A stretch of 64,000 nucleotides of DNA, taken from NCBI GenBank assembly GCA_954871525.1, contig OX940869.1, positions 26,440,001-26,504,000 of the forward strand. The letters run 5' to 3'. The stretch is from Parietaria judaica (taxonomy: Eukaryota; Streptophyta; Magnoliopsida; Rosales; Urticaceae). Below the pieces are notes generated by a model. That model had not been told where the DNA came from and ran no database searches. It saw nothing but the letters and a program-made list of their open reading frames with translations. The position numbers and the translations under genes are program-made. Positions 54,922 through 64,000 of the stretch are shown piece by piece; position 1 is the first letter of the stretch, and the number at the start of each line of letters is the position of its first letter.

Positions 54922-55458
54922 TGTTGGATCCCAATTCACGGATCTGCAAAGAACACGAATAACACCAAAGAAATCTCGAACAGAAAATTGAAGAACACAA
55001 ATCAGGGAGAAGAAATTCTCTATTGATAATCGAAGGCGAATTACAAGAAGATAAACTCAAAACTCTAATGGACTCAACTCGATTCTACACTTTACAATGT
55101 GTACAATGCTAGGTTTATATAGGCCTCACATAGGCAAAACCCTAGCTAACTAAATCGCACAAAATCAGGAAACTACCCAAAATAATCTCGCCAAATCTTT
55201 GACTTGATTTGCTTGCTCCTCAAGCTACGCGCTTTCCTTTTCTGGGTAGAGTTTCCTTTTTTTTTTCCTCGGACAGCTTCTCTGTCCGTGAGCCGACTTG
55301 CTCGCCCTTCCTCCTCGAGCATACTTGCTCGGGCCTTCTGGGCGGACTTGCTCGCATCGCCGAGCATACTTGCTGACATATCCCGAGTAGACTTGCTCGC
55401 GTTTCCGAGCAGGGCTGATTTCCTCTATACGACGGGTCAAGTTAAGCTTAACTTCGCA
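54922..55458 (-). repeat. 5' LTR of copia element
   Basis: Matches 50040-50553 with a short extra repeat of 'tgctcgcatcgccgagca' type near 55350-55400, accounting for the 23-bp length difference. Confidence 0.88.
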
Positions 55459-55463
55459 TTGGT

Positions 55464-56760
55464 AACCAAACATGGTATGCGAAATTAATATTACTCTGTT
55501 TGAAACCAAAATCAGAAATTGGTCTCGCAGACCATAACTAAACACCACCAAAGTAACTTAAAAAAATTGTAAGTTATTTTACGCTATCCCATTGAAACCA
55601 ACTAGTTGATATCTGATTTTTGAGAAGTCCAAGCCTAATGAAAAAAAAAAAAAAAAAAAAAAAACACAAATGATCTTTTTTTTATCATTATGTGAAGCAC
55701 GATATAAAATAAGCCAGTCTTTTTTTTAGGATGAATGTGCAGATATGGTCCTTTTGCTCCAAAATTATCAAAGAGATAACCTTCTATATAGAGTAGTAAT
55801 TTGAAGATTTAAGTCAAGACATAGCAAGTGTTGCTGTAGATTTTTTTAATTGTTTATTTGTTTTAAACAAAGTTGTCATTTTTACTCTGCAAAAATTGTA
55901 TATATAGATATAACATATATTTTCCAGAAATTACTATATTTTTTATTCTTCACCTATACCTAATGTTTTAGTATGGGATAATACATGCAAAAGTATCCAA
56001 GAAGTACCCTAAAATTCAAATAAATTTAGTATCGGATACATAAAATTTGGAATATGCCATGAATTTTAAGTTTCTTATTGCTACTTTTGTCTGGATTATT
56101 TTATTCAGTATTAATATCCGTTCAATACTTTACTTTATATTAAAGTCGAAATGACTTTTATATTCTTACATAGTCAGACATTTTGTAATTAATATTTTGG
56201 TTATGCATTTATTTTTTTTTAAATTATTACAATATATCTACTCTTATTCAATAAACATTTCACGATAATATTACTTGAATAAATCAATAATTGGTTAGTT
56301 TGATTTTGATATAATTGTTTCGATTACGACACACAATTTATAAATTAATTTATCTTTCATTTTTAGTTAAAATTTAAACTAATATTTTTTCACCACCGCG
56401 CGAAGCGCGGTGCAAATAACATATTGTTTAACCATTAACATAGCTTTTCTATTTAACATATATTAAACTTGTAAAATGTACAACCTAATAATATGGTCAT
56501 GGACAAAAGAATATACCCAAACGCAAAAACTATTACACAGATTACCAACACAATGTACAAAGAAGAAACTATACCATGCATACATAAATTTATGGATAAT
56601 AGAAGCTTTTGACAGGGTAGATGTTCATATTAGTCTTCCAACAACAGTGAAGCAATTAGAATTGTCAGCGATTATGCTTTGTTTCAATGGACCGGCATGT
56701 CACGCCCCAATTGTTGATCAGAAAGCTCCCAAAAGTATAACCTTCATTAACTGATCATAA
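55464..56760. other. AT-rich intergenic DNA
   Basis: A25-like run at 55641-55664. 55459-55550 together with 49985-50039 looks like one small MITE split by the copia insertion, not proven. A 92-codon open frame at 56476-56754 is not recognised. The GC palindrome at 56394-56412 is listed separately. Confidence 0.4.
56394..56412. repeat. GC-rich hairpin, 8-bp arms
   Basis: 'caccgcgc gaa gcgcggtg' in otherwise AT-rich DNA. Such hairpins occur near Helitron 3' ends, but no CTRR terminus follows on either strand. Confidence 0.7.
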
Positions 56761-56762
56761 CT

Positions 56763-57050
56763 ACTATAAAAGGATTTATTAGAAAAATGAGCAAGAAAAT
56801 AATTCATATGAAAATGAGAGAAAAAAAATAATTAGTACACTAAAGGATATCGAACTCTCACCAATTATTGATTGGAATGTCTTCGTCGGAAGAAACTATT
56901 GATCATGGTCATTATAAAAAACTAAATAAAGAAATGAGCAAAAAAATTATTCATATCACAATTGAAAAAAAAAACCGTACTCAGTAAATCAAACGCTCAC
57001 CATGATCGGAAAGCCGTCGTCAGAGAAATGAATCACTATTCATAACCAAT
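56763..57050. repeat. Degenerate tandem duplication (~145 bp unit)
   Basis: 'aaatgagca(a/g)aaaa.aattcatat' recurs at about 56785 and 56932, followed in both by a 'ctcacca' and 'gtcgtc/cttcgtc..gaa' stretch. Two diverged copies. Confidence 0.5.
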
Positions 57051-57059
57051 GTAACGAAA

Positions 57060-57540
57060 ATTGAGAGATGAGAAAGAAAATTGGAATAATGTCGTTGCGT
57101 ACATATGTATATATATAATTGTGTGGACAATAACAATAACTGACTTCTTATATTCCAATATAATAATGTGATGATAATAAACACGCAATTTCACATTCAT
57201 TATAAATTAATGGATGAGTTTTGTATTAAGTGGAATTCCATGCGTCAAAAAATAGAATTGATTTTTTAATATATATTATCAATTGTTGTGCATTGCACTT
57301 GCAATGTTATACGTTTAAAAATTGAGATGCATGAATGCATGCAATTACATCAATGAAATTTATAACATATCATTTATTGTTTGATGTAGTGGATAATGAT
57401 GAATAGATTTTGAATTAAAAATAAATCTAAAATGATGAAATTTTAGAATTGCAAGATTCACTATTTCCAAGCTATTTAGACAACCAATTTATTGTGGATA
57501 GATTATGCTTTTATATATATATATATATATAGATTTAAAA
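57060..57540. other. AT-rich intergenic DNA
   Basis: (TA)n at about 57512-57531; nothing else recognised. Confidence 0.4.
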
Positions 57541-57544
57541 TAGA

Positions 57545-57960
57545 GTTACTCATGGCATAAATACCGAAATTCTTAAAAACAATAACTTCAAATATCAAAT
57601 CTTACCTTTTTGCGAGTAAAATACCGAAATTATTATTTTATCGTACGTCTGTCTTCTGTTAGATGACGTTAGTCAATGCCATGTGGCGTCTAGTTGACCG
57701 CCATATGGTATTGTCACGTCACTTCCATCTTTTACGAGATCGTGCTTTCATTGTTTTTTCCGGGATTGGCCTTTCGCTGTATTTTATGGGAGTGGGCTTT
57801 TGCCTTTTTTACGGGCCGGGCTGGTATTGATTTTTTTGGTCGGGTTCGGGTTGACTTTTCAGTGCCGGCATTGAGTTGAATTTCTGGGCCGGGGTCGCGT
57901 TGACTTTTCTAGGCCGGACCTAGGTCGACTATTTTGAAGCGGGCTTTAGTTGACTTTTGT
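57545..57960. mobile_element. Probable half of a MULE-like element with minisatellite
   Basis: 57550-57710 ('gcataaataccgaaattctt', 'gttagatgacgttagtcaat', 'gccatgtggcg') resembles the style of MULE termini. It is followed at 57750-57960 by an array of 'gggttgacttttc/gggccgg' phrases, the reverse complement of the array in the MULE at 44505-44675. No matching right terminus was found. Confidence 0.4.
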
Positions 57961-58868
57961 TTATTTCCCTTCATCAAATAGTTACTATTGCTGCAATTTC
58001 ATTTTAATACTACATATTGTATTCGACATACTTTCATTCAAAGATATATTTTCTCCCTAAGCAATATAGTAATATAATTATCACCTCATCCATCAGCCTG
58101 TCTTCATCTTCACATAGAGTATTATTTCCTTTTCTTCATTTTGTTTTGTGCAGCGACCATCTTTTGGAACCAGCACCGAACAAAAATTATTCACGCACAA
58201 TTTCTAGTATTGGAGTATCGATTTCGGATTCTGATCTCTCAAGATTCGATTTAGGAAAAATTCAAAGTTTTCAATTATCAAAATAAGATTACAAATCAGT
58301 CAAATGAGACATAGTTCATCTGAGAGAGCCCTATAACAAAACGACTACAAATGGGCCAAACTACATATAACATGCACAAAATTACCAAAAAGCATCCAAA
58401 ATTTAAAAACATCTTTTTTAAGACTCGGAAGTAAAAATTAAATTCCGGAGTGAAAGCCTGTCATAGTAAGTCATTTTGAGAACTTCGTTTTGATACATTG
58501 TATGTCCAACTCAGACACCCGAGTCAAAAGTTAAAACTCGCTAAAGATAATTTGGACCTGCGCAAACACCTTTTGGAACGCTCCAGGTATGTCATAGCTT
58601 GCTCTTCTGCGAGCTGGACCTCATCACACTTCCCTATGCTATGCCATTTATTTAATATATATGACATGATTAAATTTATTCACATATTAACAACATTACG
58701 CCGTAATCGTATGAAGTGGCACTACCTATTTCATCGAATAACAATCACACTCTACGAGACTGCGCTTTCAGCGGGCAGTTCGTAAACACGCTTGAAAAAC
58801 TAACACTTTCAGCACCATGTTACACGAAATAAAACTCACTTGCACATGTATAAATATCTAAAAAGATA
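57961..58868. other. Intergenic DNA, nothing recognised
   Basis: Short open frames (58017-58286, 58498-58785) without recognisable domains. Confidence 0.4.
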
Positions 58869-59037
58869 TACAGTTGAACTTCGTTAAAGTAATAACCTCG
58901 ATAAAATAATATTTTTTTTTGCATTCCCAACGCTAACTAACATGATTAAATTTTACCTCGATAAATTAATAAACTCAATAAATAATATAATTCTATGCTC
59001 CCGATATATAGTATTAATTTATAGAGGCTTTACCGTA
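58869..59037. mobile_element. Short TIR element related to 4173-4748
   Basis: Left end TACAGTTGAACTTCGTTAAA; right end read inward TACGGTAAAGCCTCTATAAA. 169 bp, non-coding. Same terminus family as the element at 4173-4748. Confidence 0.55.
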
Positions 59038-59289
59038 CTTGGAAACTAAACTATAAAATTTGATAACTACAATTTACCATATCTATTATATTTTTGTAAT
59101 AAACACTAATTTTGTAATTTCGAAAAAGGCTTCAAAATTACTTTTTCCCTAGGGTCCCAAGAAACTCAAGACTGGCCGTGTGCATGTTTATGTCATTTTA
59201 ATCTATAAGAAAGATGTTATTGGAGTACGTCTTAATTTTGGAAATATAGGGTCCTCTTTAAATATTTCGGTTTTTCAATATTTTATGTT

Positions 59290-59611
59290 ATTTTCTTGAA
59301 GACTGATCAGGGAGAAGGGCTAATCATTAGAGGCAGATCAGCTGCTGCAAGGAAAGACTATGGAGCAATGTCTCAGTCAAGGTCGAAGTCAAAGGAAGAG
59401 TTGGGCTTAAGTGTTTCAGCTGTCATAAGAGCACATCAAGACGGACTGCCTAGATAAGAAGGTGTTCAAATGGTTTCAAAAGAAGAAGAGCTTCGGCCCA
59501 AAAAACTCTGCAAATATCTCTCACAACAATGATGGCTATGAGAGTGCAGAGGTACTGTGTGTAGCACCACCTGACAGCATGAGGGATGCTTAGATACTGG
59601 ACACAGGAGGT
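59290..59611 (+). pseudogene. copia gag/protease relic cut by an LTR
   Basis: Plus-strand traces: GEGLIIRGRSA, then KDYGAMSQSRSKSKEELGL, a CCHC knuckle remnant (KCFSCHK ... with a frameshift), FKWFQKKKSFGPKNSANISH, SAEVLCVAPPDSMRDAWILD, ending in the protease start W-I-L-D-T-G at 59595-59610. This is the order of gag end, zinc knuckle and protease in copia elements. It stops exactly where the LTR at 59612 begins, so the later element inserted into it. Confidence 0.65.
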
Positions 59612-62346
59612 TGTTGGGAATATTATCGTCCCCTCCATCATATCTCGGGAAATGGGCCCTCGATCCATCAAGGTAATCTCTTAAAAATATTTTTCAAGAA
59701 AACATCCCATACCATTTTCTAAGTTACTTTCCTTACGAGGACCGAGCATCGGGATAATCGGAGATCATATACCGGAAAAAACAATTAGCAATTTAATATA
59801 ACACGCAATTATTAATTCTAGTAACAGAAATAAACAAAGTGATAAATGTTTGCATGTATTAACGTAATGCATAAGGCCGTACCTCATTGGCGATGATGAC
59901 TTCCACTGCGCTTTCTGAATTTGGGCAGAGGTTCCGCTGGACTTGAGATTGCGCTTCTGGAATTCGGCAGAGCTTCCGCCGCTCTTGAGACTACTTCATG
60001 CCAAAGGAAACTCCCACAGTCTTCTGGAATATTCTTCTGAACTCGTCGTACCCCAACGTGAGCTTCGTCGACAGAACTTCGTTGCTTTCTAGCCTATGCG
60101 ATTTCTGAGCTTTCGGGAAGATAATTTCCTTAAGCCGAACTTTCTAGAGAGGGAGAGAATTTTCGAGAGCTTCACCATGAGACGGAGCACGAAGTTTGTG
60201 AGAGAGTGTGTGTGAAAATTGTATAATGGAAATGTGGAATGAGCTTGCTATTTATCGGAAAACTCATGCCCACAAATTCCATGTATAAATGAATCAATTA
60301 TCTGAATGAGTATAATTACAAAATCAATCAAAGAATTTCTACACCTTCCATGAAAGGTAGATTTCGAATTCGTTATGATTAATATACCAAAGATTCAATT
60401 TCATGTAATTAAAATAAATACCAAGAAAATCAAATACCTACCATAAAGGTATTTTCGAATTTTCTTCATTATTTTAATAATGCAATCGATTTTATTCAAT
60501 TTAAATAAATACCAAAAAATTCCATACCATTCCATGAATAGGAGATGTCGAATTTCTCTATTTATTCTAACCAAAAATTAATTCCAATTGAATCAATTAA
60601 GATGACATGTAATTCATTGTCATTTCCTTATTTGTAATTAACCTTCCATTCAAGTAATTCATGTTTCCATAAATATTAAATTCTCATGCAACATGAATCT
60701 TATAATTAAAACTTGATAATCAAGTTTCATTATTCATGCACAATTTAAATTCATGACATGATTCTTTATTAAATGATTAAGTTAATACCATACATGTATA
60801 TAATCAATTAGTACCTTTAATTATCAAAACACATAAATACTTGAATATCCTATGCTCACAAAATCGCTACCTCTTGCTTGATAATCAAGCTTGGCAATTT
60901 CCATGATTCAAAGATTACCTAATATGTTTCCATGATAATTAATTAATTAATTACTTAACAAAATATGATAAGGAAAATACCTAATGGGCTTAACCACCAA
61001 GGTTGGTCGAATTCTCTCTCTCATAATTACCTAAGATTAAATCCTAATGAACCAAGCCCATTAATTTAATCCCCAAGTAATTTTATGAATTAACATAACG
61101 TTATGTCATGATCTATAATTCATAACTTTTTCTCTATAGCTCTTACACATAAAATCATAAATAAAAAAAATCTTAGAATTAAATTTCCTACAACATTGAT
61201 GTTGACAATTTATTCCAGTTTTTACTTTTATCGATCAACTATTTTTCAGGCAAACTTTAGGTACTTTTGCCGCAGCATATTGAAACTATTTGAAACTTGA
61301 CATAAGCTTCAGTTTCAAATATTCTATCATAAATTAGAATAACAAATATTCGAATTGTACGTTTCGTCCTTTACAGAGCTATCCTGGGGACCATGGACCC
61401 ACATCACTTAAGCTCCAACGGATAAGTCCTTTAACTCCGGTGTTACTCCACTATAAACCCGAAGCTATACTCTTTAGTGATGCGAATAATATATTCCTTT
61501 ATCTTAAAAGCTGTCCAGTGATATAATAAAAATCGGGTTAATCAATCTTTCACTTGATAATTCACACTCGAGCAGGCGATTTACCGTTTTGCCCCTTCGT
61601 GCTTTTCTTCTTTAATCCAGTCGGTGGTATTATAAACAACTCAATTACGGTACGAAGCGTAAGCTGGCCTTGAGTTCCATTTATTTCTCACGACCGACCA
61701 TTAAAGGAATCATATTTACTTTAGAGAAAGCTATGTGATATCCATATATGTGATCAAGCTACCCTTCCTTGTCAATTATCATTTTCCCAAAATAGCAGCA
61801 TTGGGAACCACAGTGTTTTGTGTTCTTTAGTAGTTAAATCAAAGAACAATCAAGCCAACAGTCGGGGTTCAAGATCACTCAGGATTAAATGGATTACCAT
61901 TTGATCATCTTTTGCGACTTGATTCTAAAGTTATCAGGGACGGTCTTTGTTGAGTAACTTTCACGAATCAGTCAAGCCCAGTCCAGTGTGAAGTCGCTTC
62001 ACACTTAGTGCACTCAATCAGTATTACACAAATACTGCAATCCGGATCAGATTACTATATTTGAGTCACACTAATGGTTGACAATTAAGAGGTTCCCACC
62101 TACTTAATTAAACCACGGACTATCAGCTTTTAGGTCATTTATTGTATTTACCATTCCTCTCTCACATTGATTCGTGTGTGATAGTAAAATACAATTGCAA
62201 CATTGATGAACTATGGATAACATTCATTTAATCTTGAGTACTATAATAAGATTTTAAACTAATAAGACTTTACTTTATTTCTTCGAAAATGACAAAGTGC
62301 TTATACAAGGGGTGAATACTTCTGATTAAAGGGCACATCCTTAACA
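59612..62346 (-). mobile_element. copia 3' LTR, 2735 bp (right-edge element)
   Basis: Plus-strand start TGTTGGGAATATTATCGTCC, end TCCTTAACA. The polypurine tract AGTGGGAGAT (minus) lies immediately inside at 62347-62356, which fixes orientation and shows this is the 3' LTR. The solo LTRs at 6460-7393 and 13422-15593 and the remnant at 1150-1922 belong to the same LTR group. The other LTR lies beyond the window. Confidence 0.85.
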
Positions 62347-64000
62347 ATCTCCCACTTGCACTCTAAAGCAGAAATGTCATGTCTTGCAGACCCATAGTCT
62401 CCAAATGCCTACGGAGTATTCTTCTTGGCACTATCTTGGTATAGATCAATTAGATTGCCCTCCAAGGTTTCATAACCTCGAGGTTCCTAATTTATAATCT
62501 CTTCTTTAGAGATTCTATTTCCACTTTATATGTCTTTCCTCTTTAATGGTGCTCTTCTATTATTACTCACTTCATCACTGTTGTTACAGTACAATGTCAG
62601 CAGTCTATCTACATCTGGAATAAATTTCCAAATCCATGTAGAAATTTATGAGCCAAACTAATTACGTAACTGCTTTTAGAAGCTTGCTATAATCTGTTTC
62701 CATCGTGGAATCTGCGATACTAGATTACTCCACCGCTCCAATTTCAAAAGTAAACACTGAGCCAGATGTCGAAACATTCGAGTCCCTATCAGTGTACCTT
62801 AGCGAATTCTTTTGTTACCTGAATCCAGTAACATATATTTATTATTGTCACTAAATCCAAAACTGGATTTACACTTGCTAACCACTCCCACTGCATAAAA
62901 GATGTCCATCAGAATTCACTCTTCCAATGCAAATAAGCTACGTTTGGTATTGTTTTACTAGTGATAAAGAAATCGTACTTCTTAGAAAAAAACACTCGAT
63001 ATCTGAGTAACAGGTAACATACCTCTCATGGAGTCACAATCATGAACAATTTAAGCATCATGTGCAATGCTTATAAACGTTGCTTGAAGCTTATCTTTAT
63101 GATCCTTGATCATAAGAATATTTTAAGCCTTTTACAAATATTTATTTGTGTGGAGCTTGGTTGGCCAGTCTTTTGCTTTTCCATTTAAAACGTATATCGT
63201 AAAGCATAAGGAAAAACATTAGTTCCCATCAACGAATTCTTGAACCTCTCTGGGTATTCCATATGGATGCCCTTAATAGGATCATCCGCCGATTCTCGTA
63301 ATTGAGATACCAGGCCATGGATAATCGATAACTTGTAAGCATAGTGATAATGGAAAATGTTCCTCTCCAATCAAGGTGTGAACCTTCGTCACTAGTCTCG
63401 CTTTAATGTTTTAAGACTATCGGTCTTTTTTTATTTTCTTTTATAGTGCTCCTTACAACCTATGGATCTAAATCCATCTCGTAGCTCTACAACTTCCCAG
63501 ATTTGATCTGTAGATTCAAATTCTCGATACATGGCTTCATGCCATTTTTCTTTGATCATAATCCATCATCGCTTTCTTACAAGTGATAGATCTTTCAATA
63601 TTAGTGTCCAAGACATTATCGTTGATTTTGCTTATCCATGCTCGTAGTTTCAGATCCAGGGACCTCCCACTACATCTGAGCACTCCCAAGCCCTGATCAG
63701 GAACAATGTTTCCTTATATCTGATTATCAACAGTCACTGTTGATTGTGTAGTCACTTTGTCCTCAGACAATCCTCAAGTATTATTTTATTTTGAGCTTTA
63801 TAGTTTATCCCATAATCATATTCCAAGAAAATTCCATTCGTCAGAAAACGAACACTTTCTATATGACTATAAACTAATTTCGTCCAACTTTCATAACCAG
63901 TAAATGAATATTGCAAAGATGATTAACTCACCATAGATTGAAACATTTCTTATAAGGTTTCGTGCTTCCCTTTTGCGACACCACATTCATGCTGGTGTGC
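62347..64000 (-). pseudogene. copia pol relic (right-edge element)
   Basis: Heavily broken. 63440-63560 reads REFESTDQIWEVVELRDGFR then SIGCK, matching the start of copia RT. 63660-64000 aligns with 1-545 of this window (shared 'cctcccactac', the 'tagtttatcccataatcata' block and the integrase end near TPxxNG), the post-integrase linker and integrase end. RNase H near 62400-63100 is barely recognisable. The 61-codon frame at 63185-63370 has no clear identity. Confidence 0.65.

Larger units (their letters stand above)
50040..55458 (-). mobile_element. Ty1/copia element, best-preserved copy
   Basis: LTRs 50040-50553 (514 bp, 3') and 54922-55458 (537 bp, 5'), starting TGTTGGATCC on the plus strand. 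TSD CTGGT (50035-50039) / TTGGT (55459-55463). Primer-binding site TGGTATCAGAGC (minus, about 54908-54919). Polypurine tract GGGGGAGAA just inside the 3' LTR (50554-50562). Protein order is gag, protease, integrase, RT, RNase H, closely related to the element at 24-30 kb although their LTRs differ. Only a handful of stops and shifts interrupt it. Confidence 0.93.

Noticed and set aside
63185..63370. 61-codon minus-strand frame as a gene
   Set aside because: Lies inside a decayed copia pol region; no recognisable domain of its own.

Overview
This is nuclear DNA of a flowering plant, most likely a eudicot. It is AT-rich, has spliced genes with GT-AG introns, carries two recognisable plant gene families (an initiator-tRNA phosphoribosyltransferase RIT1 and a WAT1/nodulin-MtN21 type transporter), and most of it is LTR retrotransposons whose primer-binding sites match plant initiator tRNA-Met. 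I see no rRNA, tRNA, CRISPR or prokaryotic features.

Layout. 1-1922: edge of a Ty1/copia element (- strand). 2-8.5 kb: degenerate repeats, a foldback MITE, a TIR element, and a solo LTR (6460-7393). 8.5-15.8 kb: an old copia reverse transcriptase/RNase H relic (+) cut into three pieces by a later copia element (8983-13341) and by a 2.17-kb solo LTR with a perfect target-site duplication (13422-15593). 15.9-17.7 kb: RIT1-like gene (-), intact through four exons but 3'-truncated. 19.2-35.2 kb: a deeply nested block. A giant inverted repeat holding two opposed gag-like genes is interrupted by an hAT-like transposon (19447-31607), which holds a non-autonomous Tat-like Gypsy element (19937-31170, TSD TTTCT), which holds a copia element (24158-29766, TSD ATCGT/ATCGC). 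35.3-40.8 kb: a copia element with very short LTRs (TSD CCTGA). 41.2-45.4 kb: a seven-exon WAT1-type gene (-) whose first intron carries a Mutator-like transposon (9-bp TSD), itself containing an hAT-like element (TSD ACTAAAAC) and a small MITE. 46.4-47.3 kb: a copia LTR scrap and a short RPA1-like gene fragment. 50.0-55.5 kb: the best preserved copia element, with a 593-codon RT-RNase H frame. 55.5-59.3 kb: AT-rich intergenic DNA with small repeats. 59.3-64 kb: a copia gag/protease relic (+) interrupted by the 2.7-kb LTR and 3' part of another copia element (-), a relative of the one at the left edge.

There is no operon-like cooperation here. The story is one of insertions, and TSDs plus nesting give their relative order. 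The most unusual structures are the gag-gene palindrome (a potential long hairpin RNA source), two tandem arrays inside the Gypsy element (27-bp and 55/56-bp units), a perfect 34-bp-arm hairpin, and a 38-bp exact patch shared between a retroelement leader and its flank.
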